A DNA stretch of 64,000 nucleotides from the NCBI GenBank assembly GCA_964304625.1, contig OZ199838.1, positions 7,626,001-7,690,000 on the forward strand. The letters run 5' to 3'. The DNA is from Kudoa neothunni (taxonomy: Eukaryota; Cnidaria). A model generated the notes under the pieces. That model made no database searches and was not told where the DNA came from. It was given only the letters and a program-made list of their open reading frames with translations. The position numbers were made by a program, and so were the translations under genes. This document shows positions 49,015 through 59,387 of the stretch, one piece after another. How positions within the stretch are numbered: position 1 is the stretch's first letter; each line of letters starts with the position of its first letter.

Positions 49015-51131
49015 TCACTCCAGAAGTGTCTTATTTTTAATATTATTAGTATAAACTACTAATTTTCTTAATGTGTTCGATTCAAGTCTATATCTAGACT
49101 TGGATAAAATTTTTCCAGCGTATGAAAACGCCCGTTCTGACATTGAGCTGGATGCTGGTCGGCTGTACACGTTAGTTGCAATTTTTTTAAGATTTTCATT
49201 CTTGGAGTTTTCCCATTAAACGAGCGGATTTTCGTAAACTTGGTTGACTTTTTCTCGGATGTACANNNNNNNNNNNNNNNNNNNNNNNNNNNNNNNNNNN
49301 NNNNNNNNNNNNNNNNNNNNNNNNNNNNNNNNNNNNNNNNNNNNNNNNNNNNNNNNNNNNNNNNNNNNNNNNNNNNNNNNNNNNNNNNNNNNNNNNNNNN
49401 NNNNNNNNNNNNNNNNNNNNNNNNNNNNNNNNNNNNNNNNNNNNNNNNNNNNNNNNNNNNNNNNNAATAAACACCTAACGATAATATAAAAAACGAAACT
49501 TAAACGAATTACAAAATGTGACGATGGTCTTTTCACCTTCTCCAACTGATCAAAGTATTTTCTAGCACACTCTCCAAACTATCGAAATATGCCGCTAACG
49601 TCCTATATCGATCGCTGAGACCTCTCCATGGTCGCGTAGCTGAGTCCCATTGTATTTTCATTGGTAATTTGGACTGTAAATCTGCCGTTTTATGAACAGA
49701 TCCGCACAGTTTGTCAACATTCACCCTTAGTATGGATAAACCGGATGTGTTATTTGTATTGAGACCCCAAAGTACACATAAAAACAAATCGAGATTAGAT
49801 ATTATAGCGAAAGTAAAATTTATTTATAAACTCATTAATGATAAAAAAATGTAATCGACATATTAAAATACGTAATATACCTTGAGGTATAATAGTGTGA
49901 AGGCGGTGAGCAGCACATCTGGTTGTGTTGAACTCTCTTAGACCAGATAGATAGTTTGCTGCGGAGTCACAAACAATTCTTAGATCAGATTTGCTAAGTG
50001 AAAATTTAGTACAAAATTCCGTGCAGATTTTATTTATATTTTCTGCAGTGTGTTTTACAGGAAAATAGATCATGTCGTATTGGAAATGTTGAAGGGTGAA
50101 ATTTTTGACAAACAACGCTGATATATCAATGATTGAGTTGGTTTTGGCATTATCAGTCCAAATATCAATGGTTAGGCACATACTATTGTGACTTATTGTT
50201 GTAATTAATTTTTCCATTTTTAAATACATGCGCTCATACTCTTTCATGATTATTTTTTGGATAAAATCTTAAGCCTAGCACTAGGTTCATTGAACTTTTT
50301 GCCTAAGTTAAATGCAAAGTTTATCATCTCTGTAAACGATGCACTTTCTGTTATTGTAAACGGGGAGATTGTTTCAGCTACAAAATTAGCAATTTTAGTG
50401 TCAAACATTACCTGGTCTGATAGGCTTAAATTAACAATCGAGGGAGGTGAAACAAATAATTTATTAATTTTTATATTTGTATTTGTTTTAGCATGTAACT
50501 TATTATGACTAATAAGTTTCCTATTCCCGTAAGACGACTTATGCGGGAATGCTTTGTTGCACTTTGTGCAAACAATAAAATCAATTTGGGATATTTCATC
50601 CCCGTTTTTAGTAAAGATGGAACAGAAATTGTCCCATTCTTTAGAACGCGTTGTAGATTTTTTCCAAGAGAAAAGTCTACTAGCTTTCAAAGCCTCTTCA
50701 ACACTTTCCACACTCCAGTCTGACAGTGAACTAAAAGAGGACACGAACATGAACGAACGGACATTGTCTGCAACTACTGTTTTCGACGTCACCTTCATTT
50801 TTTTGATTAAAAAATCTTGATTGTAAATATCATCCGGATAATAATACAGCAACTTCAATATTTCACTGAAACTTAGATGACTTCTTTCAAAAAACGAACC
50901 TCTCCTAATCGAAACATAATTTCGACATTTGTTACAATGAAAGATATAACCATCTGTAGCATTCACTTCTTTTGTTGACGACATAGAGTCGCCACAACAG
51001 TTCAAGTTCTTCGCAATTAAACCAAAATGCATCATAAATTTGACGTAGTACTCCTTATTTAAGTCCAATAAATCAATGAAAAATATATGAATGTCTTCTA
51101 AGTTGATGGTACTAAACTCTACTTCAGCCAA
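49015..51131 (-). CDS. Merlin zinc-ribbon / Hermes-like hAT chimeric transposase
   Basis: Reading leftward, the first open block (51131-50250, 293 codons) has no ATG at its start; the first is at 51035 (MMHFGLIAKNLNC). Next is a Merlin/ISXO2-type zinc ribbon and helix domain: a CC pair, then CNKCRNYVSIRRGSFFERS and SFSEILKLLYYY. In the same frame follows a BED finger with RSKEWDNF, CTKCNKAFPHKSSYG and HNKLH (near residues 165-220). 50247-49860 holds the hAT core: CLTIDIWTDN (first D), LRIVCDSAAN (second D) and RCAAHRLHTI (CxxH). 49787-49533 has KLPMKIQWDSATRPW. After the gap, 49262-49015 gives RPASSSMSERAFSYAGKIL, the dimerisation region. A stop near 50248 lies between blocks one and two. Another in-frame TAA lies at about 49215. 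An intron is likely at about 49790-49860. Confidence 0.72.
49266..49465. other. Assembly gap (200 N)
   Basis: A run of N crosses the C-terminal part of the chimeric hAT transposase. Its exact length of 200 suggests a placeholder, so the true distance is unknown. Confidence 0.98.
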
Positions 51132-51132
51132 A

Positions 51133-51495
51133 ACGACCTTACGTTGTGAAATCTATTAACGATATTATTGCAATGATCACCCATAAAAAATCTGTTTGGA
51201 TTGCTCGAAATAAACAATTAATTTGATTATATATTATTTTTTATTTATTCGTCTACTTATGCTTACAAAAAATACACATTTCATTCGTTGGACGTGTTTA
51301 TATAAGTTTTTGAACAGTGCGCGAAATCATCCGAAAGGATATTAAAATGGGCTTAATGATGCCAATATTCTATATTTTCCTGTAAATCTGTTCATATAAA
51401 TTTTTTATAACTTCGCATATTACTTTATATTAATTTTACAAATAAAATAATCAAAAAAAATCTGGGTTTAAATCTACCCCAATGTCGTTAGAGGG
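51133..51495 (+). repeat. piggyBac 3' end, left inverted arm
   Basis: On the plus strand it codes the last piggyBac transposase residues (YVVKSINDIIAMITHKKSVW then RNKQLI and stop at about 51221-51223). A 3' UTR follows, then a terminus ending GTCGTTAGAGGG before TTTA. It is the near-perfect reverse complement of 53399-53758. Its inner edge lies two bases from the start of the chimeric hAT reading frame, so the rest of this piggyBac was lost or displaced. Confidence 0.88.
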
Positions 51496-51960
51496 TTTAC
51501 TCAGAAGCGCCAGTTTCCCCCAACTTATAATTCCTTGCGCGTGACTTGCAACTCTATTTAAATTAGTTTTTAGGGCCTACTTCATATTATATAAAATATC
51601 ACGTGACGCACAGTTATTGGCCTCTATTGTAGTATCGTTACTACGTGTATTATTGCGGGCGCTAACATTAGTCCTCTGGAATTTTAATGTAAGAAAGAAT
51701 TAATAAACTATAACGAATTCTAAAAAATAAATAGTATCTAAAAAAACACGAGCTTAGGAGTATTATAAATAAAAGTCAAGAATGCGAGCATAAAATTGCA
51801 GGAAAAATTTATATTTGTCACTAGCTATAGTATAAAATTAAATTCGTTACGAATAAGCATAATTCAAAGGCAGCACGCACGCACGGGCCGTTGAACAAAA
51901 CTCGACGGTTATCGCAATTCTCCGGCATATAGCGAGGTTATTCGACTAACTCGTGACGTA

Positions 51961-52471
51961 ATGGTTGTTCTTGCATCTGGAAAAGTAATTGTTACTTGTT
52001 CAATGTATTTTTAATGTTGAACAGAAAAAAAATTTGAAAAAGAAGGACACTTCTTACTCATTGGACTGTAGAAGGGTTGTTGAAGATGAAATTCTTGCTC
52101 TTGATGACATGGTAGCTCTTTCTTATGTTCATCTTGTAATACGATTTAAATCAGAAATCTTTCTACTCAAAGAAACTGTTTCCTGATGGCAAAACCAGCA
52201 AAGTTGCCCAAAATTTGACTATTAACTTGGTTGGAGATTCCCTTGTATTCCGATCCAAGACTAGCTTTTCTAAGCAGTAATTCACTATTCTAATATTTGG
52301 TTTCTGGCAATTACTGTTTTTAGGTATATTAAATATTTGGCTAAGAAATACCTGTCTCAAAAGCGCCTAAGAGATTACATCCGTGTTATTTCAAAAGGCC
52401 CCAATGAATATGAGCTGAAGTATTTTGATGTCCAAGGAACAGAAAATGACATTGAAGAGATCAAAGAATAA
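51961..52471 (+). CDS. RPL22: 60S ribosomal protein L22 (eL22)
   Basis: Complete gene of four exons: 51961-51984, 52025-52111, 52155-52276 and 52324-52471. Introns of 40, 43 and 47 nt have GT-AG borders. The 126-residue product (128 in human) begins MVVLASGKKKNLKKKD. It has the family's SLDCRRVVEDEIL (like TLDCTHPVEDGI), LFPDGKTSKVAQNL, then SFSKQYIKYLAKKYLSQKRL and RDYIRVISKGPNEYELKYF, and a short acidic tail. It is a component of the large cytosolic ribosomal subunit. The frame is intact with no stops. Inverted piggyBac termini stand 465 bp upstream and 930 bp downstream, leaving little room for regulatory sequence. Confidence 0.96.
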
Positions 52472-53394
52472 ACTTTTAGCTTGTCTATTATATACCGATA
52501 GGTTTGAATATGATGATTCTCAACTTGCTTCTCATTTTTTGCTCCCTCGGATTTTAATATAACGTTTAATGATTTTTTAACTCCGTTATCGTTCTTGCAA
52601 TCCTCTTAAAAGATTGTTTTCCCCAAGCTCGTGTTTATGGTTAGATCTATCTCTAACTATGTTTCCAAATATTAATTCTCTAGCGTGTTAAGCTTTTCAG
52701 ATACCGTCATACCATACCGTTGTTTTCAGTAGTTTGATGTCAATAGAGATATGACTTGTTGCGGTTTAATGAAATTAAATTCCCAATGTTTGTCACGACT
52801 TTAATTTAATATTAACGTTTTTTTCGTTAATTTCCTTAGTTAGGTTGTGGTTTATTTTTTTTGGTTGAACCTAAAATCATAATTCAATTTAAGTCTCCTG
52901 CATAAGTAGTTGATGTGTTTAGTAGACTTGGCAAGGGAAACTTGTTTCTCAACATCAACCTAAGTTCATTTCTTTCATAGATATATAATATTTTCAAACT
53001 GGGCCAACGTTTATTAATATTTTACATATAAAACGTTTCATTCATTTAAAAATTGTATAATATTAGAATTACTCGCTTTGGATAATATACAAGCATAATT
53101 ATCACTAATAAATGAAAAATAAAAAGTCACGTGAGGAGCAGTCGTACGTACCTATTTGCCTTGACAGCAAAATTAAATTTTTCCATTTTTCTGTTTCTAA
53201 TACATGTAAACAATTATTAAGTTTTTATAATTACAAAGACAATAATATGGCATATTCTATTTGCAATGTCGGGTCTTTAATACATATTTAAATCAAGTGA
53301 TATCATAATTTATTTATTTAAAATATATTAAATAATTGTTAAAATTATTACTATATAATAATTGCCGGCGAGATGACAATAACGCAATCACAAG
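52472..53394. other. RPL22 downstream spacer
   Basis: AT-rich, no gene seen. It ends at the TTAA (53395-53398) that borders the next piggyBac element. Confidence 0.5.
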
Positions 53395-53398
53395 TTAA

Positions 53399-53758
53399 CC
53401 GTCTAACGACATTGGGGTAGATTTAACCCCAGATTTTTTTTGATTATTTTATTTGTAAAATTAATATAAAGTAATATGCGAAGTTATAAAAAATTTATAT
53501 GAACAGATTTACAGGAAAATACAGAATATTGGCATCATTAAGCCCATTTTAATATCCTTTCGGATGATTTCGCGCACTGTTCAAAAACTTATATAAACAC
53601 GTCCAACGAATGAAATGTGTATTTTTTGTAAGCATAAGTAGACGAATAAATAAAAAATAATATATAATCAAATTAATTGTTTATTTCGAGCAATCCAAAC
53701 AGATTTTTTATGGGTGATCATTGCAATAATATCGTTGATAGATTTCACAACGTAAGGT
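53399..53758 (-). repeat. piggyBac 3' end, right inverted arm
   Basis: Reverse complement of 51133-51495 with only a few differences over about 360 bp. The outer (terminal) ends of both arms face RPL22. The gene is therefore between two independent element ends and not inside a composite transposon. Confidence 0.88.
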
Positions 53759-55200
53759 TGTTTTTTATCATTTCTTCGAGGACATAATTGGCATCTAGAT
53801 TGTGGTTTCGAAATTGAAGGAACATTATGTTTATTTTGATTTGATGTAAGAGTCCTTTTGACTACTTTTGCAATTTTAGTATTTTTACTAAGAAATGGTC
53901 TGTACAATAATTCCGCCATTTCTTTTAAAGAAATTCTTCTTTTTTTTGGGGGGGGGGGGTTCTTTAAAAATGTTTTTATAGATGCAGAAGGCGTTGATTA
54001 ATGATATGTCAATCATATTATAAAATACGACGACTGGCCATCTTCTGCAGAACCTGCGAACGGATACTGAAGATATCATCCTGTCGACAGTATCGACCCC
54101 ACCTGTTGTGCTATTGTAGTGCTCTATAACGTGTGGTTTTCTTTCATTTTGTAGATTTTCTATGTTGGTGTTATTTGTTCCTGTCGATAGCAAATTAACA
54201 GCCTTTCCTTTCTTGGGAACATATGACGTTATTATGTTTTTCTCGTGGAAGAGGAATATGGTATTATGCAACGCACTGTTCCTTGATGGAAGCACACATG
54301 GAGGCAAATCTCTCTTATTATTCCTTATAATTCAAAGATAAGTAAGGCGTTTTCGCAGCAACTTTGATGCCTGAAAAACATTATTTTCAATTAAATATTT
54401 GATAGAATTCTCTTCATTCTCAAATATATATTCTAGAGCACTCATTGGAGGAATCATGGCGGATTAAACAGACCGCACTATGGTGATTAATTTAATGCTC
54501 CATTTTGAAAGTGGCTTAAAGGGGCGTGTATCAAATGTGGCCCCTGTTTTATATTTTTTTGGAACATAGGAGGTTAGCATTAGTTTTTGATTAAACAAAA
54601 AACGTGTACTGAAAACCGCCCGCTTTGAATTCTTTTTTAGATAATCCGGAATATCTTGTTTATTATTACGAATTTTTCCGGTAATTGTCATTACCCATGT
54701 AGGAGTTTTTGGGCAAGGGGGATAGAAGTAAAGAAATTGTCGCAGATGATATTTTTCCCACTTTCCTTTTATTCTGATACAAGATTTAGATCAATGTTTT
54801 CTCCAACATTTTTTGACCTCTCATTGTTATTTCTACCCAAATATACCGAAATATTGTGACTGTACTTTGTCTCCGGACCTGTAATGAGAAAAAACTTTAT
54901 TCCATACACTGCTGGCATTGACGGAATATATTGTTTAAAGGGATATTTTCCCCTAAATGCAACTAGTTGTTCGTCAATTGTCAAATTCTCCTAGGGGATA
55001 ACAAGTTTGGGAAGAATATCTTTCCAATCATCAAAATGAATAGCTCTCGAAATTTGAATAAACTTTTTTAATGGCATTATCTATCAAAAAAATACCCCCT
55101 TCCCTTTTCAACATTCCATAGCAGTTTGAGTGATTCTAATTTAGTTTTAAAAATTGACATATACACAAGAATTCCTAAATATGCCAATAACTCTTGTCTA
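53668..55200 (-). pseudogene. piggyBac transposase, chimeric and broken
   Basis: From the right: LTRQELLAYLGILVYMSIFK (about 55205-55150), then LTIDEQLVAFRGKYPFKQYI (54987-54928, with catalytic D) and CDNFFTSIPLAQKLL (second D; 54750-54705). The frame continues in MTITGKIRNNKQDIPDYLKK to TSYVPKKYKTGATFD (54691-54520). After a break, a homologous but different segment repeats this region: RNNKRDLPPCVLPSRNS to TSYVPKKGKAVNLLSTG (54335-54180). It then completes the protein with YNSTTGGVDTVDRM (third D), WPVVVFYNMIDISLINA and the C-terminal CQLCPRRNDKKQPYVV zinc-finger tail (53668). The doubled segment implies joining of two piggyBac copies. Confidence 0.8.
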
Positions 55201-55226
55201 GTTAAACCCTTCCAAGAATGTTGATA

Positions 55227-56400
55227 TAGTATTTCAAGATCCAAATGCAACTAGGTAAAATCAAAATGCAATATTTTTTCTCGTTAGATATTTAAACTAA
55301 TTATCGATAACCTCCATATTTATACATTTTGGAAAATATGATTCAGCATGATTTGAATAATTATTCAAATGATTAACAGAAACTTCCGCTGGGCTCTCCA
55401 TTGTAGCGGAAATCAATTGTTCGTGATTTTGAAGATATCTGTTTCTCACAATGGCTTTCACTTGGTGAAAGAACTCCTCAATAGGATTGAGGAAGGAGGA
55501 ATAGGGCGACAAAAACAAGAGTTTGTGATTGCTTGACTCTACAAGCTCAGTTATTGTATTTGTTTTATGGAACCGAACATTATCCATTATGAGGAGAGCA
55601 CGTTCGACCGTCTCGTTAGACAGATCATCAAATAACTTGCTGATGAAGTTATAAAATATATTTTGGTTAACGGATCCACTTTCCAAATGAAAAGTCCAAA
55701 CCTTTTCAGCACTTATGGCAGCTATTAAGGTTATATTTTTTGAGCGTACGCTCTTTACTTTGAGGTTCGCTCTTGTCCCAGAGAGTGACCGCCCAAATGA
55801 TCGCCGCATGAATAATGAAAATCACTGACGAATACAGGGGCTTATTTCGCAAATACTCAAGCACATAACTATTTGATGTAAATAAACACCAGAACTATAA
55901 TAATAACTTTTTTCTCTTTATTATGTTATTTGGCGAATTTCTAGGTAATGGGACGATCGAAATCCGTTTCAAGGTATAATGAAAATCACATAAGCATTTA
56001 CTTACAGTTTGTCTGGTTACTTCGATATTAAATTCGTCCAAAAGTTTTTTAGCGATTGTTTCCAAGGTAACGATGCAATCGTCATCCAATAATTCAACAA
56101 TATACTGTTTGTGAGTTTCATCCAATTTCGATCTTCTGTCACCACCCTTTTTTGCTACTATTTCAGCACCATTTTCAAAGCTTTTGCTTAATATTCATCC
56201 AATAGTGGATTTATGCACGCCCGTTTTTTTGGCAATAAAACTGTTTGTATAATTTTCCTAATAAATGTAAACTAAGAAAGACAACAAAATAATTGCTTTC
56301 GATAACGTGACAGCAAGATTCCTAATTTCATCACTGAGAGTAATGTATTTTCTTTTAGGAAGGTTATCGTTTTGTTGGTTATTGCCGAGTGCTCACATTT
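55227..56400 (-). mobile_element. IS630/Tc1-like element A, copy 2
   Basis: The left terminus TAGTATTTCAAGATCC (TIR with C to T at its first base) follows TA at 55225-55226. The right terminus was not found, so the right limit is approximate. Protein and terminus match the copy at 8544-11685. Confidence 0.75.
55297..56390 (-). pseudogene. IS630/Tc1-like transposase A, nearly intact DDE half
   Basis: The N-terminal region (56390-55895) has RKYITLSDEIRNLAVTLSK, GVHKSTIG then a stop, and VTRQTVSKCLCDFHYTLK. The catalytic region 55809-55297 is one clean 170-codon frame. It contains RSFGRSLSGTRANLK, ALLIMDNVRFHK (second D) and LLFLSPYSSFLNPIEEFFHQ (third acid E). The first D block lies just upstream of 55809 in another frame. 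It preserves the LNPIEE block missing from copy 1. Confidence 0.87.
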
Positions 56401-56999
56401 TAACTTAGCGTGCGCTGAATTTACATAAAAATTAAAGTTAAATGTCATGCAATTTCGTATTTAATTGAGATTAATCTTCAGAATTCATCTTTAGTTATAA
56501 ATAAGAATCATTATTTAAATTTAAATGACGGCATCGACGCAAAAACGATAGCTTATAACTAGTTTGCAAGGCGAGCTTGGTAATTCAACTTAATTAAATT
56601 ATAATAATTTATTTTATGAGAGGAAACGTGTGATCGGCGCTTAAATTATTAAATTTACAATTAAAATATAAGTTTTTTAGTTCCTATATGAAAATTATAC
56701 GTCCACGCTTATGGGTTGCATTTTGATTTTACCTAGTTTCATTTAGATCTGGAATTAGTGTAATGAAAATTGCCGAACGTATTAGTATTCGAAATTACAA
56801 TTGAGAAAAAGACCTCACCGAATAATATGAGGAATGTATCAACCAACGAATCGATTCTGCTTGAAGCATAGACAGTTATACCCGGGGATTTTCGAATAAT
56901 ATTTTCTTTTGCGCTTTTAGTTATTTGAGATTTATCAGTAGACCAAATAATTGTTGAGAACAATTAATAACATTTATTTGTTTATTTTGTCGCTGCGTG
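56401..56999. other. Spacer with one unexplained open frame
   Basis: A minus-strand frame at about 56940-56820 reads WSTDKSQITKSAKENIIRKS then PGITVYASSRIDSLVDTFL. Its non-repetitive composition looks exon-like, but I cannot name it, and no flanking splice pair is convincing. Confidence 0.3.
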
Positions 57000-57504
57000 A
57001 GCAGCGGACAGAGTTTGAATCAATTGAATTGGAGGTTTTTCTCAGCGCATATAAATTCAATATAATAAGAGAAAAAAATCCTAACAATAACACCATTCTT
57101 ATCCCCGTATGTTTCGATAATATTTATTATCGTCAGAAATATCATAAACTTCACTCACATCAGACTCAAATTCATTCGAAATATCACACTCAGAACCACT
57201 CAAGGTAACGTTTTCCTTGTCGGTAATGATCGGTACGCATCACCCCATGGTTTTTTGAATTTATCTCTGTTTCCTCTCGATAAATTTTTTCTTAATCCTC
57301 AAAATTGGTTTAAACTATTTTTGTTCGTATTTTAGTAGAAAAAACGTGGGTCCATTGGACCCCAAAAGAAGGAATATGTAAATATTTTGATTATTTCCTG
57401 AATTAAAAGTACGAATTAAAATTTATTGATGCGTTATAAGATTCTCTAAAATGGGTTCAAACATCCCTTGGGGTCCAATGGTCCCCCCAAAGACGCTTGG
57501 AAGA
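57000..57504 (-). mobile_element. piggyBac 5' end remnant
   Basis: The right terminus TCTTCCAAGCGTCTTTGGGG (reverse complement, ending at 57503 before TTAA 57504-57507) is followed inward by the GGGGTCCAATGG/CCATTGGACCCC module twice (57455-57480 and 57350-57368). Still further in, 57200-57100 codes an acidic N-terminus typical of piggyBac transposases (LSGSECDISNEFESDVSEVY). The rest is missing. Confidence 0.6.
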
Positions 57505-57525
57505 TTAACATTGTTCCAAGCGTCT
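57491..57525. repeat. 12-bp inverted repeat around TTAA
   Basis: AGACGCTTGGAA and its exact reverse complement TTCCAAGCGTCT are separated by 11 bases that include TTAA. It looks like two piggyBac-type termini meeting head to head at one target site. Confidence 0.7.
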
Positions 57526-57636
57526 GAAATCGTATACGTTGCCTCCAGCACATATACGGGTTTCGGTTAAGTGATACCAGCATCCAATTGGTTTAGGAAC
57601 CGTTAGGATACAAAATTTTTGTAATAAATTTTAAAA

Positions 57637-58481
57637 TTAATGATCCTCTGATCTAAAGGCTGAAGTATACTTGTAGTACTCTTTGGGACGTAACATAGAT
57701 CGATTTTTTAAGTTTAATATAGGGTGCGCCGGGCAATTGTCAAGAAAAGGAATGATTTTTTTATTTCGATAAGGTATGAGATGATCAAGATGATTCATAT
57801 ATTTTATAAATGGTTCTGAAGTCATCCAAGCATTTTTATTCGACTCGTAGAGCAAGGAAATGTACTTACACCTTTAAAACATCTTGACTTTTCACACTTT
57901 CCAATAATAAAAGGAGGAAGTTTTTCGCCAGTCATTGAGCATCCAAGAAGAACAGTCATCCGGTTCTTTAATTGCTTTGTTCTCCTAACGTTGCTTTCCA
58001 TTCCGGTTATATAACCTTAACCTACAAATAAAATTCAAACAGATCACTTAATTAGTATAAAAACTTTGTATTGTAGGTAAAAAAGACCAGCCACGATTAA
58101 GATGAGCACAGGAACGACGATTTTCCAATGCAATTCTTCTAGCCTTTTCAAGAATATTTTCCAAAACGATACAACCACTCTTTTCCCTAGTTTCGAGGAT
58201 CCATCGATAAATATCATTATCAACACCTTTTTTAAAGGTTTTCTTCTGCGATTAAGCAGGCCTATGCTCCCTGACTTAAGAATTTCCTCCTTCCTTATTA
58301 AAATGGCATCTAATGTTGACATAGTTTTGATACAGAATTTATCCATTGTCACTCTTTTGGAATTTCTCAATTCATGAATAGCCTCATAAAATTGAATAAT
58401 TTCATATTTTTCAGCCAAGGTTATGCGCTTTCTCTGCTTGTTAGGCTCCATTTTATTAACGATTACGTAGGAGCGATGCAT
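57637..58481 (-). pseudogene. pogo/Tigger-like transposase fragment
   Basis: The N-terminal block (58451-58270) reads RITLAEKYEIIQFYEAIHE and FCIKTMSTLDAILIRKEEIL, the psq-type domain of this family. The DDE half (57960-57700) has TVLLGCSMTGEKLPPFIIGK, NKNAWMTSEPFIKYMNHL and KKIIPFLDNCPAHP (second D). The segment between is mostly deleted. I found no termini, so the element limits are unknown. Confidence 0.78.
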
Positions 58482-59219
58482 TACGCACGATAGATGTTTT
58501 TCATATTTACAATAGTTAAATAATTTAATTTAGTTTATTTAAAACTCTAAAATATCATCTTTTATGTTACTGAACCAATCATAGTCAAATATAAGTTAAA
58601 TACTAAAAACAAGCGCGTTATGCACGAGCGATGCTGCACTGTATAGTGTACCAAATTTAAATTAAGCAATATCATCTGACTTTTATATAATGTTGACGTG
58701 TATATTTGGCTGTTTGGGCAAATACATTCCTTTTTGTGGAGTTTTAACGTATTTGACATGATAAACATTTTGAAGGTTCTATAAATGGGTTTAGATACGA
58801 TAAAAAATCTATATATGTTTCATGAATAACGAATTGGCGGAGAACGTTAAAATTACATTGATCGAAGCATTATAATGGAAATATTGCGTCCGGAGATTTC
58901 ATTGAAATCGTCCGCTAAGTATAACTTTCCGTGATTAAATTCAGTGCAGATGGTTGTACTTTTATTTCAGCCAATTATTTAAATTGTTTATGTTGGCGCG
59001 ATTTGTGGCTGTTAATGGGAAAACATGCATCAATGTTCATGCCGGGACAAGGGATAATAATTTGAGCATTAAAATTAATTATTGTAAATTTTCTTCTATC
59101 TCCATATCTTTTTCTATTTATTTGTCTCCCGTAAACAGTGGTGCATATACTTTCTGAGCCGGCCCAGAATTCGACTTTGAAAAACCACATGATCACAAAA
59201 TAACGTTTTAAATAACACT
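58482..59219. other. Spacer, no gene seen
   Basis: AT-rich sequence without recognisable coding or repeat features. Termini of the pogo-like element to its left may be hidden here. Confidence 0.45.
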
Positions 59220-59387
59220 TTGAGGGAATTTAAATAATTCGGAGATGCAAATTAAATGAACGCCAGGATTGATACACTTCTTCACAGAAATGATCATAAT
59301 TTAAATTTCGTCAATCCAAATCGTTAATGTATGATGCTTAAAATTCGTTAGTTTACTTTTCTTCTACGGGTTAATTCACGACTTTAA
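59220..59387 (+). repeat. Dispersed repeat R, copy B, left part
   Basis: Matches the reverse complement of copy A (46450-46760): GTCAATCC.., CTTCTACGGGTTAATTC and neighbouring sequence. It breaks at TTAA 59384-59387 and continues after the piggyBac element. Confidence 0.75.

Larger units (their letters stand above)
53399..55220 (-). mobile_element. piggyBac element, rearranged
   Basis: The left terminus, after TTAA, reads CCGTCTAACGACATTGGGGT and then a palindromic ATTTAACCCC module. The transposase is on the minus strand. The other end is lost where the IS630/Tc1-like element copy 2 begins at 55227. A poly-G run lies at 53948-53959. Confidence 0.82.

Noticed and set aside
49196-49545. Open frames spanning the N run
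   Set aside because: They are artefacts of unknown bases being read as open codons. Only the sequence on each side was used.
50257-50820. Plus-strand frames of 72-88 codons
   Set aside because: They are antisense shadows of the chimeric transposase and have no recognisable motif.
51133-53758. RPL22 as cargo of a composite piggyBac transposon
   Set aside because: The terminal ends of both arms face the gene, so RPL22 lies outside both elements.
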